This document shows positions 1 to 7,710 of a DNA stretch of 64,000 bases, piece after piece. A model generated the notes under the pieces. That model searched no databases. It had not been told where the DNA came from and saw only the letters and a program-made list of their open reading frames with translations. The first letter of the stretch is position 1, and every line of letters starts with the position of its first letter. The stretch is from Clostridium_AD estertheticum_D (GTDB lineage: Bacteria; Bacillota; Clostridia; Clostridiales; Clostridiaceae): contig NZ_JAHLDM010000012.1 in the NCBI RefSeq assembly GCF_018861295.1, forward strand, positions 1-64,000. Direction: 5' to 3'. Position numbers and translations under genes: made by a program.

Positions 1-2
1 CT

Positions 3-188
3 GTTAAATTAGTATCTGACTTTTGCCTTGAGATATTTGCTGGGATTGGATACTTTGAGGACAATCCTTATGGACCACTTGAAAGAATGTATCGTGACTG
101 TCGTGCTATGTGGTTAGAAGAAGGACCTAGAACAGTTCAAAGATTAACAATTTCTAGAAAACTTATTGCAAGCGGTGGTGTAATTTAG
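3..188 (+). CDS. Acyl-CoA dehydrogenase, C-terminal end (5' part outside window)
   Basis: An open frame enters from the left edge and stops at TAG 186-188. The 61 readable residues include FAGIGYFEDNPYGPLERMYRDCR and end in RTVQRLTISRKLIASGGVI, the layout of the last helices of the acyl-CoA dehydrogenase fold, which packs on FAD and the partner subunit. The family Glu-Gly-Thr segment is represented by EEGPRTVQR, so the usual base position is hard to assign. It is followed by a CoA-transferase, another acyl-CoA dehydrogenase and etfBA on the same strand, so it is probably part of the same acyl-CoA redox operon. Substrate cannot be told from this fragment. Confidence 0.75.
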   Translation, partial: VKLVSDFCLEIFAGIGYFEDNPYGPLERMYRDCRAMWLEEGPRTVQRLTISRKLIASGGVI

Positions 189-216
189 TGACATTGTTAA
201 CTCAATAATTAGTTAA

Positions 217-323
217 GGGATTTTTGATCCCCTGGCGGATAGAGTTGTGAATTGAAAAGCTCAACTTGATGGGAGCCATTTGGGGTTGGATATTATTGAT
301 ACCGACCACCGGAATGGCTTTTT
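217..323 (+). promoter_or_regulatory. Hairpin-rich leader ending in a terminator-like stem
   Basis: Three nested or consecutive hairpins lie between the first gene and the CoA-transferase: GGGAT/ATCCC (217-221 with 227-231), GAGTTG/CAACTT (242-247 with 262-267), and an outer GCCATT/AATGGC (275-280 with 313-318) enclosing GGTTGG/CCGACC (284-289 with 302-307). The last stem is followed by TTTTTATTT, as in an intrinsic terminator. It could simply end the upstream transcript, or be an attenuator or riboswitch-like leader for the CoA-transferase gene at 365. It matches no riboswitch consensus that I can recall. Confidence 0.45.
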
Positions 324-364
324 ATTTATAGAGGTGAAATAAAAAATAAGGGGGAAATGTTTAA

Positions 365-1588
365 ATGAAACCATTAGAAGGTGTAAAAGTTGTAGATTTG
401 ACTACGTATTTAGCGGCGCCTACCACTGTTAGAGTGATGGGAGAGTGGGGAGCTAACTCAATTAAAGTTGAAGCTCCAAAGGGTGACCCAGCAAGAGAAC
501 AAGGATCAGTGTTTAATATGCCTTTTACTGATGATGAGAATTTAGCCTTTGATGTGTCAAATATGGATAAAAGATTTATTACCCTTAATCTAAAGACAGA
601 ACGTGGATTAGAGGTTATGTATAAGTTATTAAGTGAAGCAGATGTATTTGTTACTAATACAAGAACAAAATCATTAATTAAGCTTGGCTTGGATTATGAT
701 ACCTTGAAAGAAAAATTTCCTAAACTTATTTTTGCTCAGTGTTTAGGTTATGGAGAAAAAGGACCTGCAAAGGATAAGCCGGGATTTGATGCTACTTGCT
801 ATATGGCAAGAGGAGGCGTTTTGGGTACAACCGTAGATAAAGGCGGTTCTCCAATGAATCCACCTAATGGATATGGGGATTTCCAGGTTTCATTGGCACT
901 ACTTGCGGGTATTTGCGGTGCTCTTTACAGAAGAGAAAAAATTGGAAAAGGTGATAAGGTAACGGTAAGTCTTCAACATGCTGCATCATTTATGTTAAGT
1001 GTTGCGATGATTTCTGCACAGTACGGAAATCAGTATCCAAAGAGCCGAAAAGAAGTTGTAAATCCATTTAACAACTGCTATCGTAGCAAGGATGGAAAAT
1101 GGGTGGTAATATGTTGTCCAGAATACGACAGGGACTATGATAAGATTATGACTTTATTAAATATCAAAGATATGGTGGGAAACAGCAAATACACAAATTG
1201 TGCACAGTTAAATGCAGGCAAACTGAACCATGAAGTAATAGATAAGCTTGATGAAGCAATATCTAAAATAAACAGAGTTGATTTGGTGAAAATGCTCTCT
1301 GACAACGAGTTGCCATGTGAAGCAGCAAATGAGCCTTTGGATGTTTATGATGATGAACAAGTCTGGGCAAACAACATTTTAACCAAGGTGGATTATCCAA
1401 CAGGTAAGAGAATGGTTCCTACTAATCCGATATTATTCGCTTCTAACCCAGAGCCTAGACTGGAAACCTGTAAATCTCAGGGGGCACATACAAAAGAAAT
1501 TATGAAAGAAATTGGCTATAGTGATGAAGAGATTGAGGAATCCATTGATCAAGGAGCTGTATCTGGATTAAAATTATTAAAAAAATAA
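365..1588 (+). CDS. CaiB/BaiF family (family III) acyl-CoA transferase
   Basis: 407 aa, the usual length for family III CoA-transferases, which move CoA between carboxylic acids through an enzyme aspartyl-CoA intermediate. Visible landmarks are the N-terminal LEGVKVVDL start, KVEAPKGDPAR, the GYGEKGP segment, and NGYGDFQVSLALLAGICGAL with the candidate catalytic Asp172. By eye the sequence resembles clostridial FldA ((R)-phenyllactate CoA-transferase) and HadA ((R)-2-hydroxyisocaproate CoA-transferase), but no 2-hydroxyacyl-CoA dehydratase genes follow it here. A carnitine or gamma-butyrobetaine type substrate is an alternative, because the order dehydrogenase-transferase-dehydrogenase-etfB-etfA also suits that chemistry. 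Start ATG 365 has GGGGGA at 350-355. Family is confident, substrate is not. Confidence 0.85.
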   Translation: MKPLEGVKVVDLTTYLAAPTTVRVMGEWGANSIKVEAPKGDPAREQGSVFNMPFTDDENLAFDVSNMDKRFITLNLKTERGLEVMYKLLSEADVFVTNTRTKSLIKLGLDYDTLKEKFPKLIFAQCLGYGEKGPAKDKPGFDATCYMARGGVLGTTVDKGGSPMNPPNGYGDFQVSLALLAGICGALYRREKIGKGDKVTVSLQHAASFMLSVAMISAQYGNQYPKSRKEVVNPFNNCYRSKDGKWVVICCPEYDRDYDKIMTLLNIKDMVGNSKYTNCAQLNAGKLNHEVIDKLDEAISKINRVDLVKMLSDNELPCEAANEPLDVYDDEQVWANNILTKVDYPTGKRMVPTNPILFASNPEPRLETCKSQGAHTKEIMKEIGYSDEEIEESIDQGAVSGLKLLKK

Positions 1589-1650
1589 ACTGTAAAGGTT
1601 TAAAATCATAAATTATACTTAAATTAAAATTTAAATATGGGGGAATTAAT

Positions 1651-2784
1651 ATGGCAAATATATTAACAGATGAACAAAAAGATCTAGTAGAAATGGTGAG
1701 AGATTTTGCTGCTAATGAAATAAAACCACATATTAAAGAACTTGATATCACTGGTGAATTTCCTTTGGAGCTTTTAAAAAAAGCTATCGATATGGGATTG
1801 CATACATTGGAGATACCAGAAAAAGATGGTGGTGCGGGGTTAGATTTTCAAACGACAGCGGCAGTGTTTGAGGAACTAGCTAAGGTCGATGCGGGTTATG
1901 CGATTACTCTTGTTACTAATTTTGTAGCATTAAGGGCAGTAAATGCTTCTGGAAATGAAATGCAAAAAAAATTATTCGCTGACATAATTATTCCAGGAGG
2001 ATATGGATCATTTTGTTTGACAGAGCCAAGTGCAGGATCAGATGCAGGAGCACTTAAAACAACAGCTTCTAAAGATGGTGATGAGTATGTACTTAATGGA
2101 AGAAAATGTTTTGTTACTAATGGCGGGTTTTCTGACGTATTTGTAGTATTTGCTTCTACAAATAAGGATAAGCGTATAAAAGGAATATCAGCATTTATAG
2201 TTGAAAAAAGTCGCAAAGGAATTACTGTAGGTAAGCACGAAGATAAGATGGGACTGAGGTTATCAAATACATGTGATGTAGTATTCGATGATGTAAGGGT
2301 TCCAGCAGATCATTTAATTGGGAAAGAAGGAGAAGGTTTTAAAGTCGCTATGCATGCATTAAACGTTTCAAGAGCTTTTGTTGGTACTTTGGCTGTTGGT
2401 ATTTGTCAAGCGGCTATTGATGAAAGTGTAAAATACGCTAAAGAGAGAATTCAATTTGGTAAACCTATTGCACAGTTTGAAGCAATTCAAATTATACTTG
2501 CTGATATGGAAATTCAAACTGAGGCAGCTCGTCAGTTAGTTCACCATTCAATGATTTTATTGGATGAAGGAAAAGATATACCGAGAGAAGGGGCAATTAC
2601 CAAAACATTCTGTGGAGATACAGTAATGAAAGTAACAACTGATGCTGTTCAAATTTTTGGTGGATATGGCGTTTGTAAGGACTACCCAGTTGAAAAATTA
2701 ATGAGAGATGCAAAGGTATTCCAAATTTTCGAAGGAACAAATCAAATTCAGAGGATAATAATTTCAAGAGAAATGATAAAATGA
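1651..2784 (+). CDS. Acyl-CoA dehydrogenase (butyryl-CoA dehydrogenase-like)
   Basis: 377 aa, full length for the family. This FAD enzyme interconverts an acyl-CoA and its 2,3-enoyl-CoA, with electrons passing to or from electron-transfer flavoprotein. Family signatures are FCLTEPSAGSDAG (FAD and substrate loop), the QFGKPIAQFEAIQ helix, QIFGGYGVCKDYPVEKLMRDAKVFQIFEGTNQIQR, and the catalytic-base glutamate in FEGTNQIQ (E361). RBS GGGGGAAT precedes ATG 1651. Only 62 bp separate it from the CoA-transferase and 46 bp from etfB, so one transcript is likely. In this setting it probably runs as a reductase of an enoyl-CoA in anaerobic metabolism. It differs from the truncated dehydrogenase at the left edge, so the operon carries two such enzymes. 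Confidence 0.92.
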   Translation: MANILTDEQKDLVEMVRDFAANEIKPHIKELDITGEFPLELLKKAIDMGLHTLEIPEKDGGAGLDFQTTAAVFEELAKVDAGYAITLVTNFVALRAVNASGNEMQKKLFADIIIPGGYGSFCLTEPSAGSDAGALKTTASKDGDEYVLNGRKCFVTNGGFSDVFVVFASTNKDKRIKGISAFIVEKSRKGITVGKHEDKMGLRLSNTCDVVFDDVRVPADHLIGKEGEGFKVAMHALNVSRAFVGTLAVGICQAAIDESVKYAKERIQFGKPIAQFEAIQIILADMEIQTEAARQLVHHSMILLDEGKDIPREGAITKTFCGDTVMKVTTDAVQIFGGYGVCKDYPVEKLMRDAKVFQIFEGTNQIQRIIISREMIK

Positions 2785-2830
2785 TTTGTAAATATATACT
2801 TAATTTTAAATTAGATGGAGGGATTAGATT

Positions 2831-3631
2831 ATGGACATTTTAGTTTGCATTAAACAAGTGCCAGATACTGCTGAGATAAAAATAGATCCAGTAACAAACA
2901 CTCTTATCAGAGCGGGTGTTCCAAGTATTGTAAACCCATTTGATAAAAATGCTTTAGAAGCAGCAGTGCAACTTAAAGAAGCACACGGTGGTAGCGTTAC
3001 GGTTATTAGCATGGGACCACCTCAAGCAAAGGTTGCTTTGAAGGAATGTTTATCAGTTGGAGCAGACAAAGCGGTATTAATAAGCGATAGATTATTTGGA
3101 GGATCAGATACGTTTGCAACAAGTTATATATTAGCATCAGCAATTAAGAAGCTTGGGAATTTTGATATGATATTATGTGGTAAGCAGGCTATTGATGGTG
3201 ATACAGGACAAATAGGACCTGAAATAGCAGAACACCTTGGAATTACACAAGTAACTTTTGCTGCAAAGATAGAAGTTAAAGATGATACTGTAATTGTAAA
3301 TAGAGAGCATGATGAGGGTTATGAAGTAATTGAAGCTAAGTTTCCAGTAGTATGCACGGTAGTAAAATCAATTAATGAACCAAGATATGCATCTATTAAA
3401 AGTAAAATGAAATCAAACAGAGCAGTAATAGATGAACTAACTGTTGCAGATTTGCCAGAACTTGATCAAACTAAAATAGGTCTTAAAGGCTCACCTACAA
3501 GGGTGAAAAAATCATTTACACCTCCAAGAAAAGAATCAGGTATAAGGATTCAAGAGGAAACTGGAAGAGAATCAGCTGTTAAGTTATATGAAATATTATT
3601 GGCAGCTAATCTTATTAAAAAGGTGGGCTAA
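2831..3631 (+). CDS. etfB: Electron transfer flavoprotein subunit beta
   Basis: 266 aa, normal length for EtfB. The start MDILVCIKQVPDTAEIKIDP, followed by NPFDKNALEAAVQLKE, VISMGPPQA, LISDRLFGGSDTFATSYILA and CGKQAIDGDTGQIGPEIAE, is the classic EtfB nucleotide-binding alpha/beta fold. With EtfA it forms the FAD/AMP or two-FAD heterodimer that exchanges electrons with acyl-CoA dehydrogenases. In clostridia such Etfs may bifurcate electrons between ferredoxin and an enoyl-CoA; the sequence alone does not settle whether this one does. RBS GGAGGG precedes ATG 2831. Its stop overlaps the etfA start by one base (TAATG), indicating translational coupling. Confidence 0.95.
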   Translation: MDILVCIKQVPDTAEIKIDPVTNTLIRAGVPSIVNPFDKNALEAAVQLKEAHGGSVTVISMGPPQAKVALKECLSVGADKAVLISDRLFGGSDTFATSYILASAIKKLGNFDMILCGKQAIDGDTGQIGPEIAEHLGITQVTFAAKIEVKDDTVIVNREHDEGYEVIEAKFPVVCTVVKSINEPRYASIKSKMKSNRAVIDELTVADLPELDQTKIGLKGSPTRVKKSFTPPRKESGIRIQEETGRESAVKLYEILLAANLIKKVG

Positions 3632-4644
3632 TGATGAATATTGAGGAATATAAAAATGTATGGGTATTTATTGAAACTGAACATGGTAAGGCGAAAAACG
3701 TGGGTTTAGAGCTTTTAAATCAAGGAAAGATTCTTGCAAAGGCTAATAATGAAAAAGTAATTGGAGTTGTTATTGGTAGGGATATGAATGATGTTGTTAA
3801 ATCTGTAATTTCTTATGGGGCCGATGAGGTTATTGTGGTAGAAGGGGAAGAGTATAAAGACTATAGTACTGACGGATACACCAATGTAATGAATAAGTTA
3901 GTAAAAAAGTATAAACCTTCGGTAATTTTAATTGGAGCTACAATTAATGGAAGAGATTTAGGACCAAGACTTGCTTGTAGATTACAGACGGGATTAACAG
4001 CAGATTGTACAGGACTTGACATTGATGAAGCTTCTAGAGCTATAGCATGGACAAGACCAGCATTCGGTGGAAATCTTATGGCTACTATATTGTGTTCTGA
4101 TACAAGACCTCAGATAGGAACTGTAAGACCAGGAGTTTTTAAAAAAATACAGCCAGATGAATCAAAATCAGTAAATGTAATAAAAGAAGAAATTCACACA
4201 CCTGCAGATGAGATTAGAACAAAGCTTATAGACTTTATAAAAATTGCAGGTGAAGAAGGGGTTAAGCTTGAAGAAGCAGAAATAATTGTTTCAGGAGGAA
4301 GAGGCCTTGGAAAAGCTGAGAATTTTTCAATTGTTAAAGACCTTGCAGATGTATTAGGTGCTGCCGTGGGATCATCAAGAGCAGCAGTAGATGCAGGGTG
4401 GATATCTCCGCTTCAACAGGTAGGACAAACTGGAAAAACTGTTGGACCTAAGATTTATATTGCCTGTGGTATATCAGGGGCTGTTCAGCATTTAGCCGGC
4501 ATGTCATCATCAGACATAATTATAGCAATAAATAAAGATCCCGATGCACCAATATTTAATATTGCTGATTATGCAATAGTAGGGGATTTATTTGAAGTTA
4601 TTCCTGCACTTACTCAGCAAATAAGAGAATACCAGAACAGTTAG
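3631..4644 (+). CDS. etfA: Electron transfer flavoprotein subunit alpha
   Basis: 337 aa. The C-terminal FAD domain is intact: GGRGLG, VGSSRAAVDAGWI, QVGQTGKTVGPKIYIACGISGAVQH, and NKDPDAPIFNIADYAIVGDL. The N-terminal half shows PSVILIGATINGRDLGPRLACRLQTGLTADC, typical of clostridial EtfA. It pairs with EtfB directly upstream and would be the electron donor or acceptor for the two acyl-CoA dehydrogenases of the operon. ATG 3631 overlaps the etfB stop; ATG 3634 directly after is an equally good start. There is no N-terminal ferredoxin domain. A clear terminator follows about 95 bp downstream, making etfA the last gene. Confidence 0.95.
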   Translation: MMNIEEYKNVWVFIETEHGKAKNVGLELLNQGKILAKANNEKVIGVVIGRDMNDVVKSVISYGADEVIVVEGEEYKDYSTDGYTNVMNKLVKKYKPSVILIGATINGRDLGPRLACRLQTGLTADCTGLDIDEASRAIAWTRPAFGGNLMATILCSDTRPQIGTVRPGVFKKIQPDESKSVNVIKEEIHTPADEIRTKLIDFIKIAGEEGVKLEEAEIIVSGGRGLGKAENFSIVKDLADVLGAAVGSSRAAVDAGWISPLQQVGQTGKTVGPKIYIACGISGAVQHLAGMSSSDIIIAINKDPDAPIFNIADYAIVGDLFEVIPALTQQIREYQNS

Positions 4645-4739
4645 GTATAGATAGTGATTATTATAATTAAAAGGCCTAAATAAAAAATATTTTAGAAAAC
4701 ATAGTAAATTCGGAGCTGGTAAAGTATTTATAAAATTTA

Positions 4740-4773
4740 GAGGTTGGCAACTAAGTTGCTGGCTTCTTTTTTT
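4740..4773 (+). terminator. Rho-independent terminator of the etf operon
   Basis: A 12-bp stem with some G-T pairs, GAGGTTGGCAAC and GTTGCTGGCTTC, around a TAA loop, followed by seven T. It lies after etfA and no other gene on this strand is near. Confidence 0.85.
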
Positions 4774-4784
4774 AATTAAAATAT

Positions 4785-5142
4785 GATCTCTTACCTTTAA
4801 TCTAGAATGAATTTTGCTAATGCAAGAGGGATTTAAAGATTTAAAAACTGAGGCGATAGAATAGATGGAAAATTAATTCCAACTAGTGAGGTACTCTTAG
4901 ATGGGTATAAGGATAAATTGAAACATATAACAATTATTTAATTTTCTTATTGATATAATAAACAACATCAAGCATAGTAACATTTTCTAGAACACATTAC
5001 ATTATCTAAATCTATTAAGAAAAATCTGACTATATTTCAAAATTATAAGAAAATGTGTAAACGTTTAGAGGTTTTCGCATATATTTATAGAATAGTATCA
5101 TCAGCCTATTCTTTTAAATAACTTAATAAGGAGATAATGTAA
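4785..5142 (+). other. Gene-free stretch with a promoter and cre-like site before the 61-aa gene
   Basis: No convincing gene is present; a run of codons at 4860-4939 (reading DGKLIPTSEVLLDGYKDK) is closed by stops on both sides and may be a decayed remnant. Near the right end a cre-like CcpA box TGTAAACGTTTAGA (5056-5069, 8 of 10 fixed consensus positions) overlaps a possible -35 TTTAGA (5064-5069), with TATAGA at 5086-5091 after 16 bp. Confidence 0.4.
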
Positions 5143-5328
5143 ATGGGAAATCATATAAAAGTAGACAAAACGATAAAGGATACATTAAAGAAATTAGAGT
5201 TAAGCGTAAGTGAATATGAGCATTATGATGGAAAAATAAATAAGGAACCTGTAGAAAATAAAACAGGGATTGCCGTATATGATTATAGAGATATATTAAA
5301 AACTATGGAAAATAATTTAAAACAATAA
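5143..5328 (+). CDS. Small hypothetical protein, 61 aa
   Basis: RBS AAGGAG lies 9 bases before ATG 5143. The product is hydrophilic and has no membrane segment or signal peptide (MGNHIKVDKTIKDTLKKLELS...). A short helix-forming N-terminal part is followed by a more polar middle and a lysine/asparagine-rich end. I do not recognise a family. The upstream promoter candidate overlapping a cre-like site suggests it may answer to carbon source, which is inference. Confidence 0.6.
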   Translation: MGNHIKVDKTIKDTLKKLELSVSEYEHYDGKINKEPVENKTGIAVYDYRDILKTMENNLKQ

Positions 5329-5448
5329 TAAAAAAATGAAATATAAAATACATTAGTAACATAATTAATCATTGATGAATAGCATATAATAGTTGTTAAT
5401 TTTACTATAAGTTAAAAAATATAATTGAAAGTAGGAGGGGTAGCAGGG

Positions 5449-5763
5449 ATGAGTTTATTTGAGGACATAGGGAATAATGTTGTAGAAGATATTGAGTTTG
5501 TGGAAATCACAGACGAAGATAAAAATATTATAAGAAAAGCAAGGTTTATAATATTAGATACAGCAATTATATATAACGAGGAAGAGGACTTTTATTATAC
5601 ATTGGCTACATGCATTAATGAGAATAAAGAAATAGAAACTATAAGTATAGAGGGCTTTGGTATACAGGGAAATGTACTAGAGTTTAAGGGTGCATATATT
5701 GATTATGAGGAATATGAGCAAAATTCAAAAATAAATTACACTGGAAGAATATATTATTTGTAA
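5449..5763 (+). CDS. Hypothetical acidic protein, 104 aa
   Basis: The start is placed at ATG 5449 because AGGAGGGG (5433-5440) sits 8 bases upstream; a TTG at 5425 in the same frame lies before that RBS. The product, MSLFEDIGNNVVEDIEFVEITDED..., is strongly acidic, without signal peptide or membrane segment, and looks like a small all-beta or alpha/beta cytosolic protein ending in TGRIYYL. I do not recognise it. The 61-aa gene upstream is 120 bp away, so it may be a separate transcript. Confidence 0.6.
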   Translation: MSLFEDIGNNVVEDIEFVEITDEDKNIIRKARFIILDTAIIYNEEEDFYYTLATCINENKEIETISIEGFGIQGNVLEFKGAYIDYEEYEQNSKINYTGRIYYL

Positions 5764-5822
5764 TCCACTATATTTTTTTGCCGTTTTTTAGGTATGATGC
5801 TTAAATAGGTACAATATTATAC

Positions 5823-5856
5823 ATTTGATAATATTGTTTTTTATGGTAAACTTTAA
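5823..5856 (+). repeat. 34-bp promoter-like repeat, copy 1
   Basis: Identical over 34 bases to 37135-37168. It contains TTGATA, 16 bp, then TAAACT, a possible promoter, and lies about 100 bp before the lipoprotein gene. The second copy has the same relation to the gene at 37218. Confidence 0.7.
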
Positions 5857-5896
5857 GTAAGTGAAAAATAGATACGAAATTTAACGATATACTTTT

Positions 5897-5935
5897 TTGC
5901 CACTTGCCACTTGCCACTTGTCATGTGGGTGGCAC
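5897..5935 (+). repeat. TGCCAC/GTGGCA palindromic repeat, copy 1 with heptamer expansion
   Basis: Variant copy of the palindromic repeat seen four more times to 9548. Here the unit TTGCCAC occurs three times in tandem (5897-5917), followed by TTGTCATGTGGGTGGCAC. It ends in a run of six T, so it can also act as a terminator, and lies just before the RBS of the lipoprotein gene. Confidence 0.8.
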
Positions 5936-5957
5936 TTTTTTATAAGGAGATTAAATC

Positions 5958-6413
5958 ATGAAAACCAAAGCAATTGTTTTAAAACAAATATCGCTGCTCC
6001 TCGTGGCGTTAATTGGAGCCATTTTTATAAATGGTTGCGATTTAACAACAAAGCAACAAGTGAAAAGCGTTATTAGCAATATTAAGGAATCTCCTGAAGT
6101 TATAGCTGTAAGAAAAACTCCTATTGAAAAGGGTGTAATACTAGGTGATCTTATTGATACTGGTATAAGGTCTACGGTTTGGGAAATATATGATCCGGCT
6201 GAAAATGGTAATAAATATGTTACTATTAGTGGAAATGTTTTCTATAACAAGAAACTTGTAGTCGTAAAAATTCAATATCAAATGTATGAAGATGGAGAAA
6301 TTAAATTTAATGCCATGACTTATAATGATATTCCACAAGATGCTGCTAACACTGCTGCTATGTTTAGTTATCTTAAAAAAGAATATGAAGCCAAAGGCAA
6401 AATTGCAAAATAG
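5958..6413 (+). CDS. Putative lipoprotein, 151 aa
   Basis: The N-terminus has basic residues, a hydrophobic stretch (QISLLLVALIGAIFI) and a lipobox-like NGC near residue 27, so the mature protein is probably lipid-anchored outside the membrane. The remainder holds a beta-rich domain (YVTISGNVFYNKKLVVVKIQYQMY) and may bind a partner or ligand; no catalytic motif is visible. RBS AAGGAG lies 9 bases before ATG 5958. It sits between two copies of the palindromic repeat. I do not recognise a named family. Confidence 0.7.
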   Translation: MKTKAIVLKQISLLLVALIGAIFINGCDLTTKQQVKSVISNIKESPEVIAVRKTPIEKGVILGDLIDTGIRSTVWEIYDPAENGNKYVTISGNVFYNKKLVVVKIQYQMYEDGEIKFNAMTYNDIPQDAANTAAMFSYLKKEYEAKGKIAK

Positions 6414-6429
6414 TTTATAATAATGAAGA

Positions 6430-6454
6430 TGCCACTTGCCATGTGGGTGGCACC
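6430..6454 (+). repeat. TGCCAC/GTGGCA palindromic repeat, copy 2
   Basis: TGCCACTTGCCATGTGGG then TGGCACC; 25 bp, lying between the convergent lipoprotein and membrane-protein genes, where it could terminate both transcripts. Confidence 0.85.
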
Positions 6455-6467
6455 TAAAGGTTTCTTT

Positions 6468-7295
6468 TTATTTAGTATAAATACTTTGTTCATTATTATT
6501 AAGTGCAGTATACCCCACAGTTATTGTGTTATTTGCATTCATTAAAATGTATATACTAGGAGTATCACTATTACCATACAAAATGGAGCCATAATTACCT
6601 TGTTCACCTGACATACTTGATGAATACCAATAAATTTTATTTTTAGCCTTATAAGTGATTTGTACGCCTGCAATATTTATAGTATTTTTATTATTGTTTT
6701 TGTCGATCCAAGTCCCACTTAAATTTGCTAAAACATTTGAATATGGACCATTGGTTTTCGAGAAGTTTAGAATATCTCCTTTTGATATATGATTTGGTCC
6801 ATTTAGGTATTTAATAAGAGCTTTATCATCGTTAAGCCAAACTACTTCATATCCCTTATTTGAAAATGGCTTATACCCATTTGTTACCTTTATCTTATCA
6901 TCTAACCTCATAAATATTTTATGTGCTGGTATATATATGATGCTAAACTCGGGATCAACTTTTGTCTCCCTTATTATGAATGAATTTTGGGCATGGCTAA
7001 AATTAGATTGAAATTGTATGTTACTTATACTTTTATAAATTCCAAAGGTGTTCATTATTATCAAAAGCAGTAAAACACCGAGATATGTCCATCTAACTTT
7101 TTCATTTTTAAAATATACTAATAGTGCTAATGCTAGTATAATGTAATTCAAGATATTGTACATATAATCATGCACTAGGTATAATCCCTTACTTTTAATT
7201 GCATACTCAAAAAATGCTCTTAGCAATATTAAAATAATTATAATAAATATTATTATAATTTGGTACTTTCTTAACTTTTTTAAAATACTTTTCAT
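6468..7295 (-). CDS. Membrane-anchored protein of unknown function, 275 aa
   Basis: Three hydrophobic segments occupy the first 90 residues (IIIIFIIIILILLRAFF, ILNYIILALALLVYF, YLGVLLLLIIMNTFGIY), followed by about 180 polar residues predicted to lie outside the cell. That part contains WIDKNNNKNTINIAGVQITYK and an asparagine/serine-rich tail that looks beta-rich. There is no enzyme motif that I recognise. It is transcribed toward the lipoprotein gene and flanked on both sides by the palindromic repeat. Confidence 0.65.
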   Translation of the reverse strand: MKSILKKLRKYQIIIIFIIIILILLRAFFEYAIKSKGLYLVHDYMYNILNYIILALALLVYFKNEKVRWTYLGVLLLLIIMNTFGIYKSISNIQFQSNFSHAQNSFIIRETKVDPEFSIIYIPAHKIFMRLDDKIKVTNGYKPFSNKGYEVVWLNDDKALIKYLNGPNHISKGDILNFSKTNGPYSNVLANLSGTWIDKNNNKNTINIAGVQITYKAKNKIYWYSSSMSGEQGNYGSILYGNSDTPSIYILMNANNTITVGYTALNNNEQSIYTK

Positions 7296-7405
7296 ATTTT
7301 CATCTCTTTTCGTAAATTATATAACCATACTATAAAAAAACTATTTGTGATTATATGTTACATTATACACTTACCATAAATTTATACCAATGAAAAAAAT
7401 TCAGA

Positions 7406-7430
7406 TGCCACTTGCCATGTGGGTGGCACC
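7406..7430 (+). repeat. TGCCAC/GTGGCA palindromic repeat, copy 3
   Basis: Same 25-bp sequence as copy 2, lying upstream of the membrane protein gene and before the methyltransferase promoter. The stretch 7296-7710 otherwise holds a promoter, a Fur-like box and copy 4. Confidence 0.85.
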
Positions 7431-7576
7431 TAAGATTGTCATCAATATCCTCAACTCCTTTTTATTTGTTAAGAAAATAAACTTGATCTAACATATTGCT
7501 ATACACAAATAATAACAAAAAAATGTATTGTTTTTATCAAGTAATTATATTAGGTTTATGTGATTTATATTAAAAA

Positions 7577-7635
7577 TTGTAATATGAGCAAAAATAGATT
7601 ATAATGTACTAACATACAATTGATTATCATTATCA
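7577..7635 (+). promoter_or_regulatory. Promoter with Fur-like box
   Basis: TTGTAA (7577-7582), 17 bp, TATAAT (7600-7605). Directly downstream TGATTATCATTATCA (7621-7635) matches the Fur 7-1-7 consensus TGATAATNATTATCA at 14 of 15 positions. A repressor bound there would cover the first transcribed bases, so the methyltransferase gene may be iron-repressed. Confidence 0.6.
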
Positions 7636-7655
7636 TTACAAGTTTAAAGTTAATG

Positions 7656-7682
7656 GGTGCCACTTGCCACGTGGGTGGCACC
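7656..7682 (+). repeat. TGCCAC/GTGGCA palindromic repeat, copy 4
   Basis: The most symmetric copy: GGTGCCAC and GTGGCACC arms around a core containing CCACGTGG. It lies in the 5' leader of the methyltransferase gene, 20 bp before its RBS, where a hairpin could affect transcription or translation. Confidence 0.85.
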
Positions 7683-7710
7683 AAAAGAAAATTAAGAAAG
7701 GTGGAACATT

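Noticed and set aside
4860..4939. Short coding-like run reading DGKLIPTSEVLLDGYKDKLK
   Set aside because: Closed by stops on both sides, no RBS or start. At best a remnant; family not recognised.
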